A stretch of DNA of 9,770 nt, from positions 1 to 9,770 of the forward strand of contig DAINCF010000266.1 of the NCBI GenBank assembly GCA_036732565.1, written 5' to 3'. Positions 1-6,453 of the stretch are shown here, in pieces (within the stretch, counting starts at the first letter, position 1; each line of letters starts with the position of its first letter). A model generated the notes under the pieces. It searched no databases and was not told where the DNA came from. It worked only from the letters and a program-made list of their open reading frames with translations. This DNA is from JAIVJN01 sp036732565 (GTDB taxonomy: Bacteria; Acidobacteriota; Vicinamibacteria; Vicinamibacterales; UBA2999). The position numbers and the translations under genes were made by a program.

Positions 1-393
1 CCACCAATTCCACCAGGCGGTCCTGGCGCGCTGCCGCTGCACGCCGCGGCCGGCGTGGAGTACGGCGAAGGCTTCGCCGGCAATGCCCATCGCCACGCGC
101 CCGATTCGTGGCTACCGGCGGTGAAGTATCTCGTCGAAGAGCTCGGCGCCGACGTCAACGCACGGGACAATGACGGCTATACCCCGCTGCACCATGCGGC
201 CGCTCGCGGCGACAACGAGGTCATTCAATACCTCGTCGGCAAGGGCGCCGACGTCACTGCCGTGGCGCGCAGCGGTCAGACGACGGCGGACATGGCGAAT
301 GGTCCGGTCCAGCGCGTCTCGCCGTTCCCGGAGACCGTCGCGCTGCTCGAAAAGCTCGGCTCGAAAAACAGTCACAAGTGCGTCTCGTGCTGA
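1..393 (+). CDS. Ankyrin-repeat protein, C-terminal part (5' end outside window)
   Basis: The reading frame is open from base 1 and ends at TGA 391-393, so only the last 130 residues are present. The GTG at 55 is internal and not the true start, because the residues before it (LPLHAAAG, about 11-18) already form an ankyrin helix. Three ankyrin units are visible: a first one interrupted by an insert rich in Gly, His and Pro before VKYLVEELGADVN; a canonical second one (DGYTPLHHAAARGD then YLVGKGADV, about 58-85); and a degenerate last one (SGQTTADMANG). Ankyrin units act in protein-protein binding. The protein ends in HKCVSC, a Cys pair at the extreme C-terminus. That order is the reverse of a haem CXXCH, so I do not call haem binding. 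Its partner is unknown. It is separated by about 400 bases from the sugar operon and is probably functionally unrelated to it. Confidence 0.88.
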   Translation, partial: PPIPPGGPGALPLHAAAGVEYGEGFAGNAHRHAPDSWLPAVKYLVEELGADVNARDNDGYTPLHHAAARGDNEVIQYLVGKGADVTAVARSGQTTADMANGPVQRVSPFPETVALLEKLGSKNSHKCVSC

Positions 394-600
394 AAACCGC
401 GAGCCAGGTTGTCTTGTCTGAAGCAGAACTCTAGGCGGGCCCGCTCATCCGGAACGGGCCGATTCCTTCGGAAAAAACTGCACGTTCTACGTAGATGCTG
501 CACGATCTCGCCGCCGCGTAGCGGTTTCATACGCGAGCGTCCGCAGGCGCGCGGGAGATCCCGCCCGAAATCGAAGGACCAACTTTTGCATAGCTAGCCG

Positions 601-629
601 TTGACCTCGGCAGCTGGGCCGAGGACAAT
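601..629 (+). promoter_or_regulatory. Candidate sigma70-type promoter for the sugar operon
   Basis: TTGACC (601-606) matches the -35 consensus at 5 of 6 positions. After a 17-base spacer, GACAAT (624-629) matches the -10 consensus at 4 of 6. It would give a leader of roughly 165 bases before the ATG at 803. The match comes from the sequence alone, and such matches also occur by chance. The spacer is occupied by a 7-bp inverted repeat (605-611/618-624), which overlaps the ends of both boxes. Confidence 0.35.
605..624. repeat. Inverted repeat inside the promoter spacer
   Basis: CCTCGGC (605-611) and GCCGAGG (618-624) are perfect reverse complements around the six bases AGCTGG. The repeat starts in the last bases of the putative -35 box and ends at the first base of the putative -10 box. 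It could be an operator, or an RNA hairpin from an upstream transcript. It is not followed by a T-run, so it does not look like an intrinsic terminator on the + strand. Confidence 0.45.
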
Positions 630-674
630 GGGGACAAGTCCTTGATTCCACGTGCGTTCGACAACCTGCTGATG

Positions 675-692
675 CCGCCGAGGACTCGGCGG
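675..692. repeat. 8-bp inverted repeat with 2-base centre
   Basis: CCGCCGAG (675-682) and CTCGGCGG (685-692) are perfect reverse complements separated by GA. It lies in the putative leader, about 110 bases before the chosen start of the first operon gene. As DNA it resembles a dimeric-repressor site. As RNA it would form a strong GC hairpin with the inner bases unpaired in the loop. It could equally be a remnant of a palindromic repetitive element. Function is unknown. Confidence 0.45.
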
Positions 693-802
693 ACAGGCGA
701 CGCTGACCCGGTGGTCACGTCTGCAGGCACGTCCTCTTATCCAAGCCAGCATCATCTCCAGTTTCGCGCGTCGGCGGGTTGACGCGCCATTCGGCAACCA
801 TC

Positions 803-3800
803 ATGGCTTCTGCACCTGATCGCGCTCACGTTGTAACTCATCCATTGCGAGGGCCGGCCCGCGTCGACGGGAAGTTCCTGCGCGCGGACGGGCAGCGCTT
901 CCTGGTCAAGGGCGTGACCTACGGCACCTTCGCACCAGATGCGACGGGCGCCCAGTTTCCACCGGCGGAGCGCGTCGATCAGGACTTCGGCATGATGGCC
1001 GCCGCCGGCTTCAACACGGTGCGGGTCTACACCGTGCCGTCCCCGTCGCTGCTCGACCAGGCCGCCGATCACGGGTTGCGCGTGATGATCGGGATGCCAT
1101 GGGCGCAGCACATCGCGTTTCTCGACGACCCGGCGCTGACTCGGCAGATTCGACAGGACACCGTCGCGCGCGTGCGGGAGCTGTCGCCGCATCCCGCGGC
1201 GCTGCTCTTCGCGGTCGGCAACGAGATCCCGCCCGGCATCGTCCGCTGGCACGGCGCCGAGCGCATCGAGCGCTTCCTGCGCGAGCTGTACAACGAGACG
1301 AAGAGCGCGTGCCCGGATGCGCTGCTGACCTACGTCAACTATCCGCCGACCGAGTTCCTCGATCTCGAGTTCTTCGACGTCTGCTCGTTCAACGTCTACC
1401 TGCACCGCGAAGAGAACCTGCGCGCTTATCTCGGCCGTCTGCAGCACCTGGCGGGCAACAAGCCGCTGCTGCTGGCCGAGGCCGGCGCCGACAGCATTCG
1501 TGAAGGGCAAGACGAGCAAGCACGCGTCACGGCGATGCACCTCGACACCGCGTTCGCCGAGGGCGCGTGCGGCGCGGTCGCCTACGCGTGGACCGATGAG
1601 TGGTGGCGCGGCGGCCAGGTGGTGGACGACTGGGCGTTTGGTCTCGTCGATGCCGATCGCCAGCCCAAGCCGGCACTCGCCGCGGTCTCGGCCGCGTTCC
1701 AGGCGGCGCCGTTCTCCGAGGCAGAGCGTGCGAGCTGGCCGAAGGTTTCGGTCGTCATCTGCGCCTACAACGCCGCCGACACGCTCGGCGACTGCCTCGC
1801 CTCGATCGAGCAGCTCACGTATCCGAACTTCGAAGTCATCATCGTCAACGACGGCTCGCGCGACGCGACGCCGGAGATCGCGCGGCAGTATCCGTGGATG
1901 CGCCTCATCACCATTCCGAACGGCGGCTTGAGCGCGGCCCGCAACGTCGGCATCGCGGAAGCCACCGGTGAGATCGTCGCCTATACGGATGCCGACGTTC
2001 GTGTCGATCCGGATTGGCTGACCTATCTGGTGCAGCCGATGCTGCACTCCACGGTAGCCGGCGTCGGCGGACCCAACGTCGTCCCACACGACGATCCGTT
2101 CGTGGCGCAGTGCGTGGCGCGCTCGCCGGGCGGGCCCACCCACGTGATGCTCGACGATCGCATCGCCGAGCACATTCCCGGCTGCAACATGGCGTTCCGC
2201 CGCGATGCGCTGCTCGCCATCAACGGCTTCAACCCGATCTATCTCCGCGCCGGCGACGACGTGGATCTGTGCTGGCGGTTGCAGGCCAAGGGCTACAAGC
2301 TCGGCTTCGCACCCTCGGCGCTCGTCTGGCATCACCACCGCGCGAGCGTGAAGGCGTACTGGCGCCAGCAGGTCGGCTACGGCGAGGGTGAAGCGTGGCT
2401 CGAGGCCCATCACCCGGAGAAGTTTGCCGGCAGGAACGTGATCTGGCGCGGCCACATCTACAGCCCGCTCCCCTTCGTCCGTTCGCTCAAGGGCAAGCGC
2501 GTCAACAGCGGTGTGTGGGGGACGGCGCCGTTCCCGTCCGTGTACAGCACGCATAGTCATCCTGTCGAGTTCCTGCCCCACACGGCACACTGGCTGGCTG
2601 CTTCGTCGTTGCTGGCCATCGTCGGCGTCGCCGGGCTGGGGACCGAGCAGTTCGTCCCTGGACTGTTGGTGCTCGCGCTCGGCGTGCTCGGCTGGGCCGT
2701 CACCATCGGGCGCTGCCTGATGTTCGGCCGGAAGTCGAACCTGGAGAACATCGACGGGCTCAATCCGCGCGGCGTGCGCCTGGCGCGCCTGCCCTACCGG
2801 TTGACGATCGCCTGGCTGCACTTCGTGCAGCCGCTGGCGCAGTTCCATGGACGGCTGCGCGGCATCTGGTCGCCGCCGCACTACGTCGCGCCGGAGCGCG
2901 CGACGCGGCTGCCGTGGAAGGCCGTGGCCCCGTCGTTCGGGAGCGCGCTGACCGCCACGCGTTTGCTGCTGGGTGGCGCGACCGAGCGCCGATTCTGGAG
3001 TGAGGCCTGGACCTCGCACGACGCCGTGCTCACCGAGCTCACCGGCACGCTGAGGGCCGTGCGCCCCGCGCGCGCGGTCAGCGTGGACGACGGGTGGCGG
3101 GCGGATTGGGATGTGGCCACCGGCATCGGTCGATGGGCATGGCTGGACATGCGTGCGCTCATCGAAGAGCACGCGTCGGGTCGCGTGCTGCTGCGGATGG
3201 GCACGCGGCTGCGGCCGACCAAGGTCGGCATCGCGCTGGCGATTGCGTTCGCGGCGCTGGCGCTCGTCGCCACCAAGCTCGGCATGGCGCTGGAGTGGCC
3301 GTCGCTGAGCGTTGTCGTCGTGACGATGGTCATCGGCATCTTCGCCCGCGTGGCGTGGCACATGACGACCGCCGTCTCGGTGGCCGAGCAGGCGATCTCT
3401 CGCGTCACCGCGGGCTCGGGCATGATTCCGCTCGGCGTAACGGCAGTCGCGGGTCGGCCCGTGAAGGCGGTTCGCCGCCTGCCGCGCTTGCAGGCGTTGC
3501 AGGCGACGGTGGTGCTGGCGGTGGCCGCGAGCGCGTTCGCCGGCGGCACGTGGACCATCAGCGACGTCATCGATCGCGCCGAAATGGCGGCTCAGCCCGT
3601 GTCGAAGGCGATCGAGCCGGCGCCGAGGGTCCCGCCCACTGGTGGCCTGGCGATCGCGACCAACGGCGACCTGTTCGTGGCTGACGTGCGCCAGGGGTTG
3701 ATCCGTCGCGTGCGGCCACAATCGCCGCTCGATGCCGTGCCGGCGAAGAACCTCCTGCTGGAGACGCGGAAGCTGCCGGGCGCGCTGGTGCCGTTCAGCG

Positions 3801-4636
3801 GCGCAACCGATGTGGCGATGGCCGCCAACGGCGATCTCCTGGTCGCGGATGCGCAGAACAATCGCATTTGCCGCATCGAACGGGCAACGGGCAAGATTCT
3901 CACCGTGGCTGGTACCGGCGCCGCGGGCTTCGATGGCGACGACAAGCAGGCGACGCAGGCGGCCCTGAATGGGCCCAGTGCGGTTGCCGTCGGCCGCAAC
4001 GGCGATCTCTACATCGTCGATACGCAGAACCATCGTGTCCGCGTCGTCGAGCAGGCGACGGGTTTGATCAAGACGATTGCCGGCGACGGTGTGCCGGCCG
4101 ACAACCTGGTCCAGGAGGGCATTGTCGGCACGTCCGAGCTGATCGGTGACGGCGGCCCGGCTCGTCTGGCGCATCTGTCGCATCCTGGCGACCTGGCAGT
4201 GGCGCCGAATGGCGACCTCTACGTCGCCGACACCGGGCACAACCGCATTCGCCGCATCGCCGCGGGCACTGGTGTGATCACCACCGTGGCCGGTGACGGT
4301 TCGTTTGGCGGCCACGGCGACGGCGGTCCGGCGATCGAGGCTGGCCTGGCCGCGCCCGCGGGCCTGGCGCTCGCGCCCACCGGCGACCGCCTCACGATCT
4401 ACGTGGCCGATTCGTTCAACGGCAGCGTGCGCGCGGTCAGCGGTCAGGGCGTGATCTCGACCATCGGCGGGGCCAAGCGCTTCACCGAGCCGACGCGCGT
4501 GGCCTATCACCCCGCGGGGTGGCTCTATGTCGTTGACGCCAGCCCGAACGGGGTAACGGCGCTGTCGATCTCGAAGCCGCCGCGCTATCGTCTTGCGGAG
4601 GCGCCTCGACGCATCGCGTCAAGGAAGGTGACGTGA
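803..4636 (+). CDS. GH2-like TIM barrel / GT2 glycosyltransferase / NHL propeller membrane fusion protein
   Basis: This protein of 1,277 residues is counted from ATG 803; a TTG at 779 would add eight, and neither start has a clear ribosome site. Residues about 15-305 resemble a GH2-type TIM barrel, with acid/base candidate E141 in GNE and nucleophile candidate E226 in LLLAEAGAD, 85 residues apart as expected in GH2. Residues about 313-560 are a GT2 domain: VSVVICAYN, VNDGS, GLSAARNVG, D396-A-D398, acceptor-site motif GDDVDL (485-490), and Q522-QVGYG in place of QxxRW. Membrane hairpins follow near 596-640 and 808-852, with a single segment near 896-918. Residues about 946-1262 carry six NHL blades (NGDLYVADTGHNRIRRI type). 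It probably polymerises or transfers sugars at the inner membrane, with the propeller outside. GT2 is certain; the GH activity, the substrate and the topology are inferred. It heads the operon and its stop overlaps the ABC start. Confidence 0.9.
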   Translation: MASAPDRAHVVTHPLRGPARVDGKFLRADGQRFLVKGVTYGTFAPDATGAQFPPAERVDQDFGMMAAAGFNTVRVYTVPSPSLLDQAADHGLRVMIGMPWAQHIAFLDDPALTRQIRQDTVARVRELSPHPAALLFAVGNEIPPGIVRWHGAERIERFLRELYNETKSACPDALLTYVNYPPTEFLDLEFFDVCSFNVYLHREENLRAYLGRLQHLAGNKPLLLAEAGADSIREGQDEQARVTAMHLDTAFAEGACGAVAYAWTDEWWRGGQVVDDWAFGLVDADRQPKPALAAVSAAFQAAPFSEAERASWPKVSVVICAYNAADTLGDCLASIEQLTYPNFEVIIVNDGSRDATPEIARQYPWMRLITIPNGGLSAARNVGIAEATGEIVAYTDADVRVDPDWLTYLVQPMLHSTVAGVGGPNVVPHDDPFVAQCVARSPGGPTHVMLDDRIAEHIPGCNMAFRRDALLAINGFNPIYLRAGDDVDLCWRLQAKGYKLGFAPSALVWHHHRASVKAYWRQQVGYGEGEAWLEAHHPEKFAGRNVIWRGHIYSPLPFVRSLKGKRVNSGVWGTAPFPSVYSTHSHPVEFLPHTAHWLAASSLLAIVGVAGLGTEQFVPGLLVLALGVLGWAVTIGRCLMFGRKSNLENIDGLNPRGVRLARLPYRLTIAWLHFVQPLAQFHGRLRGIWSPPHYVAPERATRLPWKAVAPSFGSALTATRLLLGGATERRFWSEAWTSHDAVLTELTGTLRAVRPARAVSVDDGWRADWDVATGIGRWAWLDMRALIEEHASGRVLLRMGTRLRPTKVGIALAIAFAALALVATKLGMALEWPSLSVVVVTMVIGIFARVAWHMTTAVSVAEQAISRVTAGSGMIPLGVTAVAGRPVKAVRRLPRLQALQATVVLAVAASAFAGGTWTISDVIDRAEMAAQPVSKAIEPAPRVPPTGGLAIATNGDLFVADVRQGLIRRVRPQSPLDAVPAKNLLLETRKLPGALVPFSGATDVAMAANGDLLVADAQNNRICRIERATGKILTVAGTGAAGFDGDDKQATQAALNGPSAVAVGRNGDLYIVDTQNHRVRVVEQATGLIKTIAGDGVPADNLVQEGIVGTSELIGDGGPARLAHLSHPGDLAVAPNGDLYVADTGHNRIRRIAAGTGVITTVAGDGSFGGHGDGGPAIEAGLAAPAGLALAPTGDRLTIYVADSFNGSVRAVSGQGVISTIGGAKRFTEPTRVAYHPAGWLYVVDASPNGVTALSISKPPRYRLAEAPRRIASRKVT
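4621..4630 (+). promoter_or_regulatory. Ribosome binding site of the ABC exporter gene
   Basis: AAGGAAGGTG just before GTG 4633 contains an AGGAAGG purine run with good complementarity to the 16S 3' end. It supports the GTG start, which lies inside the last codons of the preceding gene (overlap GTGA). It is the clearest Shine-Dalgarno site in the window and fixes the otherwise ambiguous start. Confidence 0.75.
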
Positions 4637-6453
4637 GTCTGTTCAGTTGGGTCGCATCTCTCCTGCGGCCGTATCGTTCCCGCGTCATCCTGATCACGTC
4701 GCTCGCCCTGCTCCAGATCGGGATGAACCTGCTGGCGCCATGGCCGCTGAAGGTGGTCGTGGACAACGTGCTCAACGGCCTGCCGCTGCCAGAGCGCGTG
4801 GACGGGTTCGTCCAGACCATCATCGGCGACAGTCAAGTGGGCCTGCTCGTGCTGGTGGTCTTCAGCGGCCTCCTGCTGAACGTCCTGACCGAAGTCATCC
4901 GCATGCTCCACACGCAGGTGACGGTCGACACCGGCCAACGCATCGTCTACTCGCTGCGCGAGCAGCTGCTCGGGCACCTGCAGGCGCTCGCGTTGCGCCA
5001 TCACGTGCTCACGAACACGTCCGATTCGGTCTACCGCCTGGAATCCGACGCCTACTCCATCAACGACCTCGTGATCGGCGGTGTGTTTCCACTGCTCACC
5101 TCGTTTCTGATGCTCGGGCTGATGTTCGTGATCCTGGTGCGGATGGACGTCACGCTGGCGCTGCTGTCGCTGGCCGTCATCCCGTTTCTCTACGTCTGTA
5201 TCCGCTATTACACCCAACGCATGCTGGATCGCGCGGAGCACGTCAAGGAGCTCGAATCCAAGCTCATGGGACGGGCCTACGAGATCCTGTCGTCGATCCG
5301 CATCGTCAAGAGCTTCGCGCGTGAGCCGCACGAGCTGAGTCGCTTCATGACGACCGGGGCGGCGACGATGAACGCCCGGTTGCGGCTGACGTGGCAGGAG
5401 TCGAAGTTCTCGGTGATGGTGACGGCGATCACGATGAGCGGCACGGCGCTGGTCCTCGGGATCGGTGGTCTCCATGTCATGCGAGGTGAGCTGACCATCG
5501 GGCAGTTGCTCGTGGTCATCAGCTATCTTGCGGCCGTCTATGGTCCGCTCTCCACGATCGCCCACACCACCGGCTTGTTGCAGCAGGCGATCGCCAGCTC
5601 GCGCCGCGTCCGCGCGGTCTTCGCGCTGACACCGGAGGTCCTCGACGCCGAGAACGCGATCGACGCGTCGGGTATCACCGGGGACATCGCGTTCGAGCAC
5701 GTGTCGTTCTCGTATGGGGATCGGCCGATCGTCACCGACATCAGCTTCGCGGCGCGGCCTGGCGAGCTCGTGGCGCTGGTCGGCCTGACCGGGGCCGGCA
5801 AGACGACGCTCGCGAGCCTGATTCCGCGGTTCTACGAGCCCACGAGCGGGCGGGTGATCATCGACGGGCGCAGCGTCTCGGAGTATCGCCTGCGATCGCT
5901 CCGCGAGCGGATTGCCCTCGTCGCGCAGGACCCGGTGTTGTTCGGCGGCACGATCGCGGACAACATTCGCTACGGGCGGCTCGACGCCACCGACGCCGAC
6001 ATCGAAGCCGCGGCTCGCGCGGCGCACGCGCACGACTTCATCATGCGCCTGAAGGACGGCTACCAGACCTCGATCGCGCAGGCCGGCGCGAGCCTCTCGG
6101 GCGGCGAAAAGCAGCGTCTGAGCATCGCCCGCGCGGTGATCAAGGACGCGCCGATTCTGATTCTCGACGAGCCGACCTCGTCGCTGGACGCCATCTCCGA
6201 AGCGGCGGTCTTCGACGCGCTGCGGCGGCTGCGCCAGGGCCGGACGACGCTGGTCATCGCGCACCGCTTATCGACCATTCGCGACGCGAACCGGATTCTC
6301 GTGCTTCACGAGGGCCAGGTCTACGCGCAAGGGACCCATCGCGAGCTACTCGCGAGCAACGAGCTCTACCAGCGCATGTGCGCTCGCCTGTCGGTCGGCC
6401 AGTCGCTCGACGATCCGGAAACGGTCGACGAGCTGATGCAAGCCATTCCATGA
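4633..6453 (+). CDS. MsbA-type ABC exporter half-transporter (fused TM and ATPase)
   Basis: This 606-residue protein has the usual length for a half-transporter that works as a dimer in the inner membrane. The N-terminal half (about 15-310) has six hydrophobic segments, including LITSLALLQIGMNLLAPWPL, LLVLVVFSGLLLNVL and FLMLGLMFVILV, plus the intracellular coupling motif VKSFARE. The ATPase half is complete: A-loop Y361, Walker A GLTGAGKTT (384-392), Q-loop Q432, signature LSGGEKQR (488-495), Walker B ILILDE with catalytic E513, D-loop SSLD, and switch H544 in IAHRLSTI. All key residues are present, so it should be active. Relatives export lipid-linked sugars, lipids, peptides or drugs. Here the flanking glycosyltransferases and deacetylase favour a glycolipid or oligosaccharide, but that is inference. 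The gene overlaps its neighbours by four bases on each side. ABC exporter identity is certain; substrate is unknown. Confidence 0.96.
   Translation: MSLFSWVASLLRPYRSRVILITSLALLQIGMNLLAPWPLKVVVDNVLNGLPLPERVDGFVQTIIGDSQVGLLVLVVFSGLLLNVLTEVIRMLHTQVTVDTGQRIVYSLREQLLGHLQALALRHHVLTNTSDSVYRLESDAYSINDLVIGGVFPLLTSFLMLGLMFVILVRMDVTLALLSLAVIPFLYVCIRYYTQRMLDRAEHVKELESKLMGRAYEILSSIRIVKSFAREPHELSRFMTTGAATMNARLRLTWQESKFSVMVTAITMSGTALVLGIGGLHVMRGELTIGQLLVVISYLAAVYGPLSTIAHTTGLLQQAIASSRRVRAVFALTPEVLDAENAIDASGITGDIAFEHVSFSYGDRPIVTDISFAARPGELVALVGLTGAGKTTLASLIPRFYEPTSGRVIIDGRSVSEYRLRSLRERIALVAQDPVLFGGTIADNIRYGRLDATDADIEAAARAAHAHDFIMRLKDGYQTSIAQAGASLSGGEKQRLSIARAVIKDAPILILDEPTSSLDAISEAAVFDALRRLRQGRTTLVIAHRLSTIRDANRILVLHEGQVYAQGTHRELLASNELYQRMCARLSVGQSLDDPETVDELMQAIP

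Larger units (their letters stand above)
394..802. other. Intergenic region with inverted repeats, no convincing gene
   Basis: About 409 bases lie between the ankyrin gene and the sugar operon. Short open frames here have no recognisable protein features and odd Arg/Ser-rich composition, so none is called. Structures seen by eye are a 10-bp palindrome (486-495), a 6-bp stem at 438-443/455-460 with no U-tract, a 7-bp stem at 605-611/618-624, and an 8-bp inverted repeat with a 2-base centre at 675-682/685-692. A GGAC-containing motif lies at 623-641. The region should hold the operon promoter and 5' leader. No rho-independent terminator with a clear T-run follows the ankyrin gene. Confidence 0.6.

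Noticed and set aside
385..390. Haem-binding motif at the end of the ankyrin protein
   Set aside because: Haem c attachment needs CXXCH; here the His precedes the Cys pair and a stop follows directly.
438..460. GGCCCG/CGGGCC hairpin after the ankyrin gene as a terminator
   Set aside because: Only six pairs with an 11-base loop and no T-run downstream on either strand, so it does not meet the criteria for an intrinsic terminator.
486..495. 10-bp perfect palindrome TCTACGTAGA
   Set aside because: Palindromes of this length are expected about ten times by chance in a window of this size, and nothing else marks it as a site.
409..597. Small open frame of 62 codons after the ankyrin gene
   Set aside because: Arg/Ser-rich translation, no ribosome site, no motif; most likely a chance frame in intergenic DNA.
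779..802. TTG at 779 as start of the fusion protein
   Set aside because: It would add eight residues without recognisable function. TTG is a rare start and no clear Shine-Dalgarno precedes it. ATG 803 is preferred, though also without a strong ribosome site, so the start is not certain.
752..4510. Very long open frame on the - strand (1,252 codons) opposite the fusion gene
   Set aside because: Its composition (many Arg, His, Asp, Ala; no domains or hydrophobic cores) is that of an antisense shadow of a GC-rich gene. The + strand frame has clear catalytic motifs along its whole length.
4585..6264. Long open frame on the - strand (559 codons) opposite the ABC exporter
   Set aside because: Low-complexity Arg/Asp/Gln/His-rich translation with no motifs. 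The + strand carries every ABC ATPase motif.
6378..6449. Upstream extension of the CgeB-like gene to a start at 6378
   Set aside because: The extra 24 residues are Arg-rich and out-of-frame translation of the ABC gene. ATG 6450 overlaps the ABC stop and begins with a typical GT-B N-terminus.
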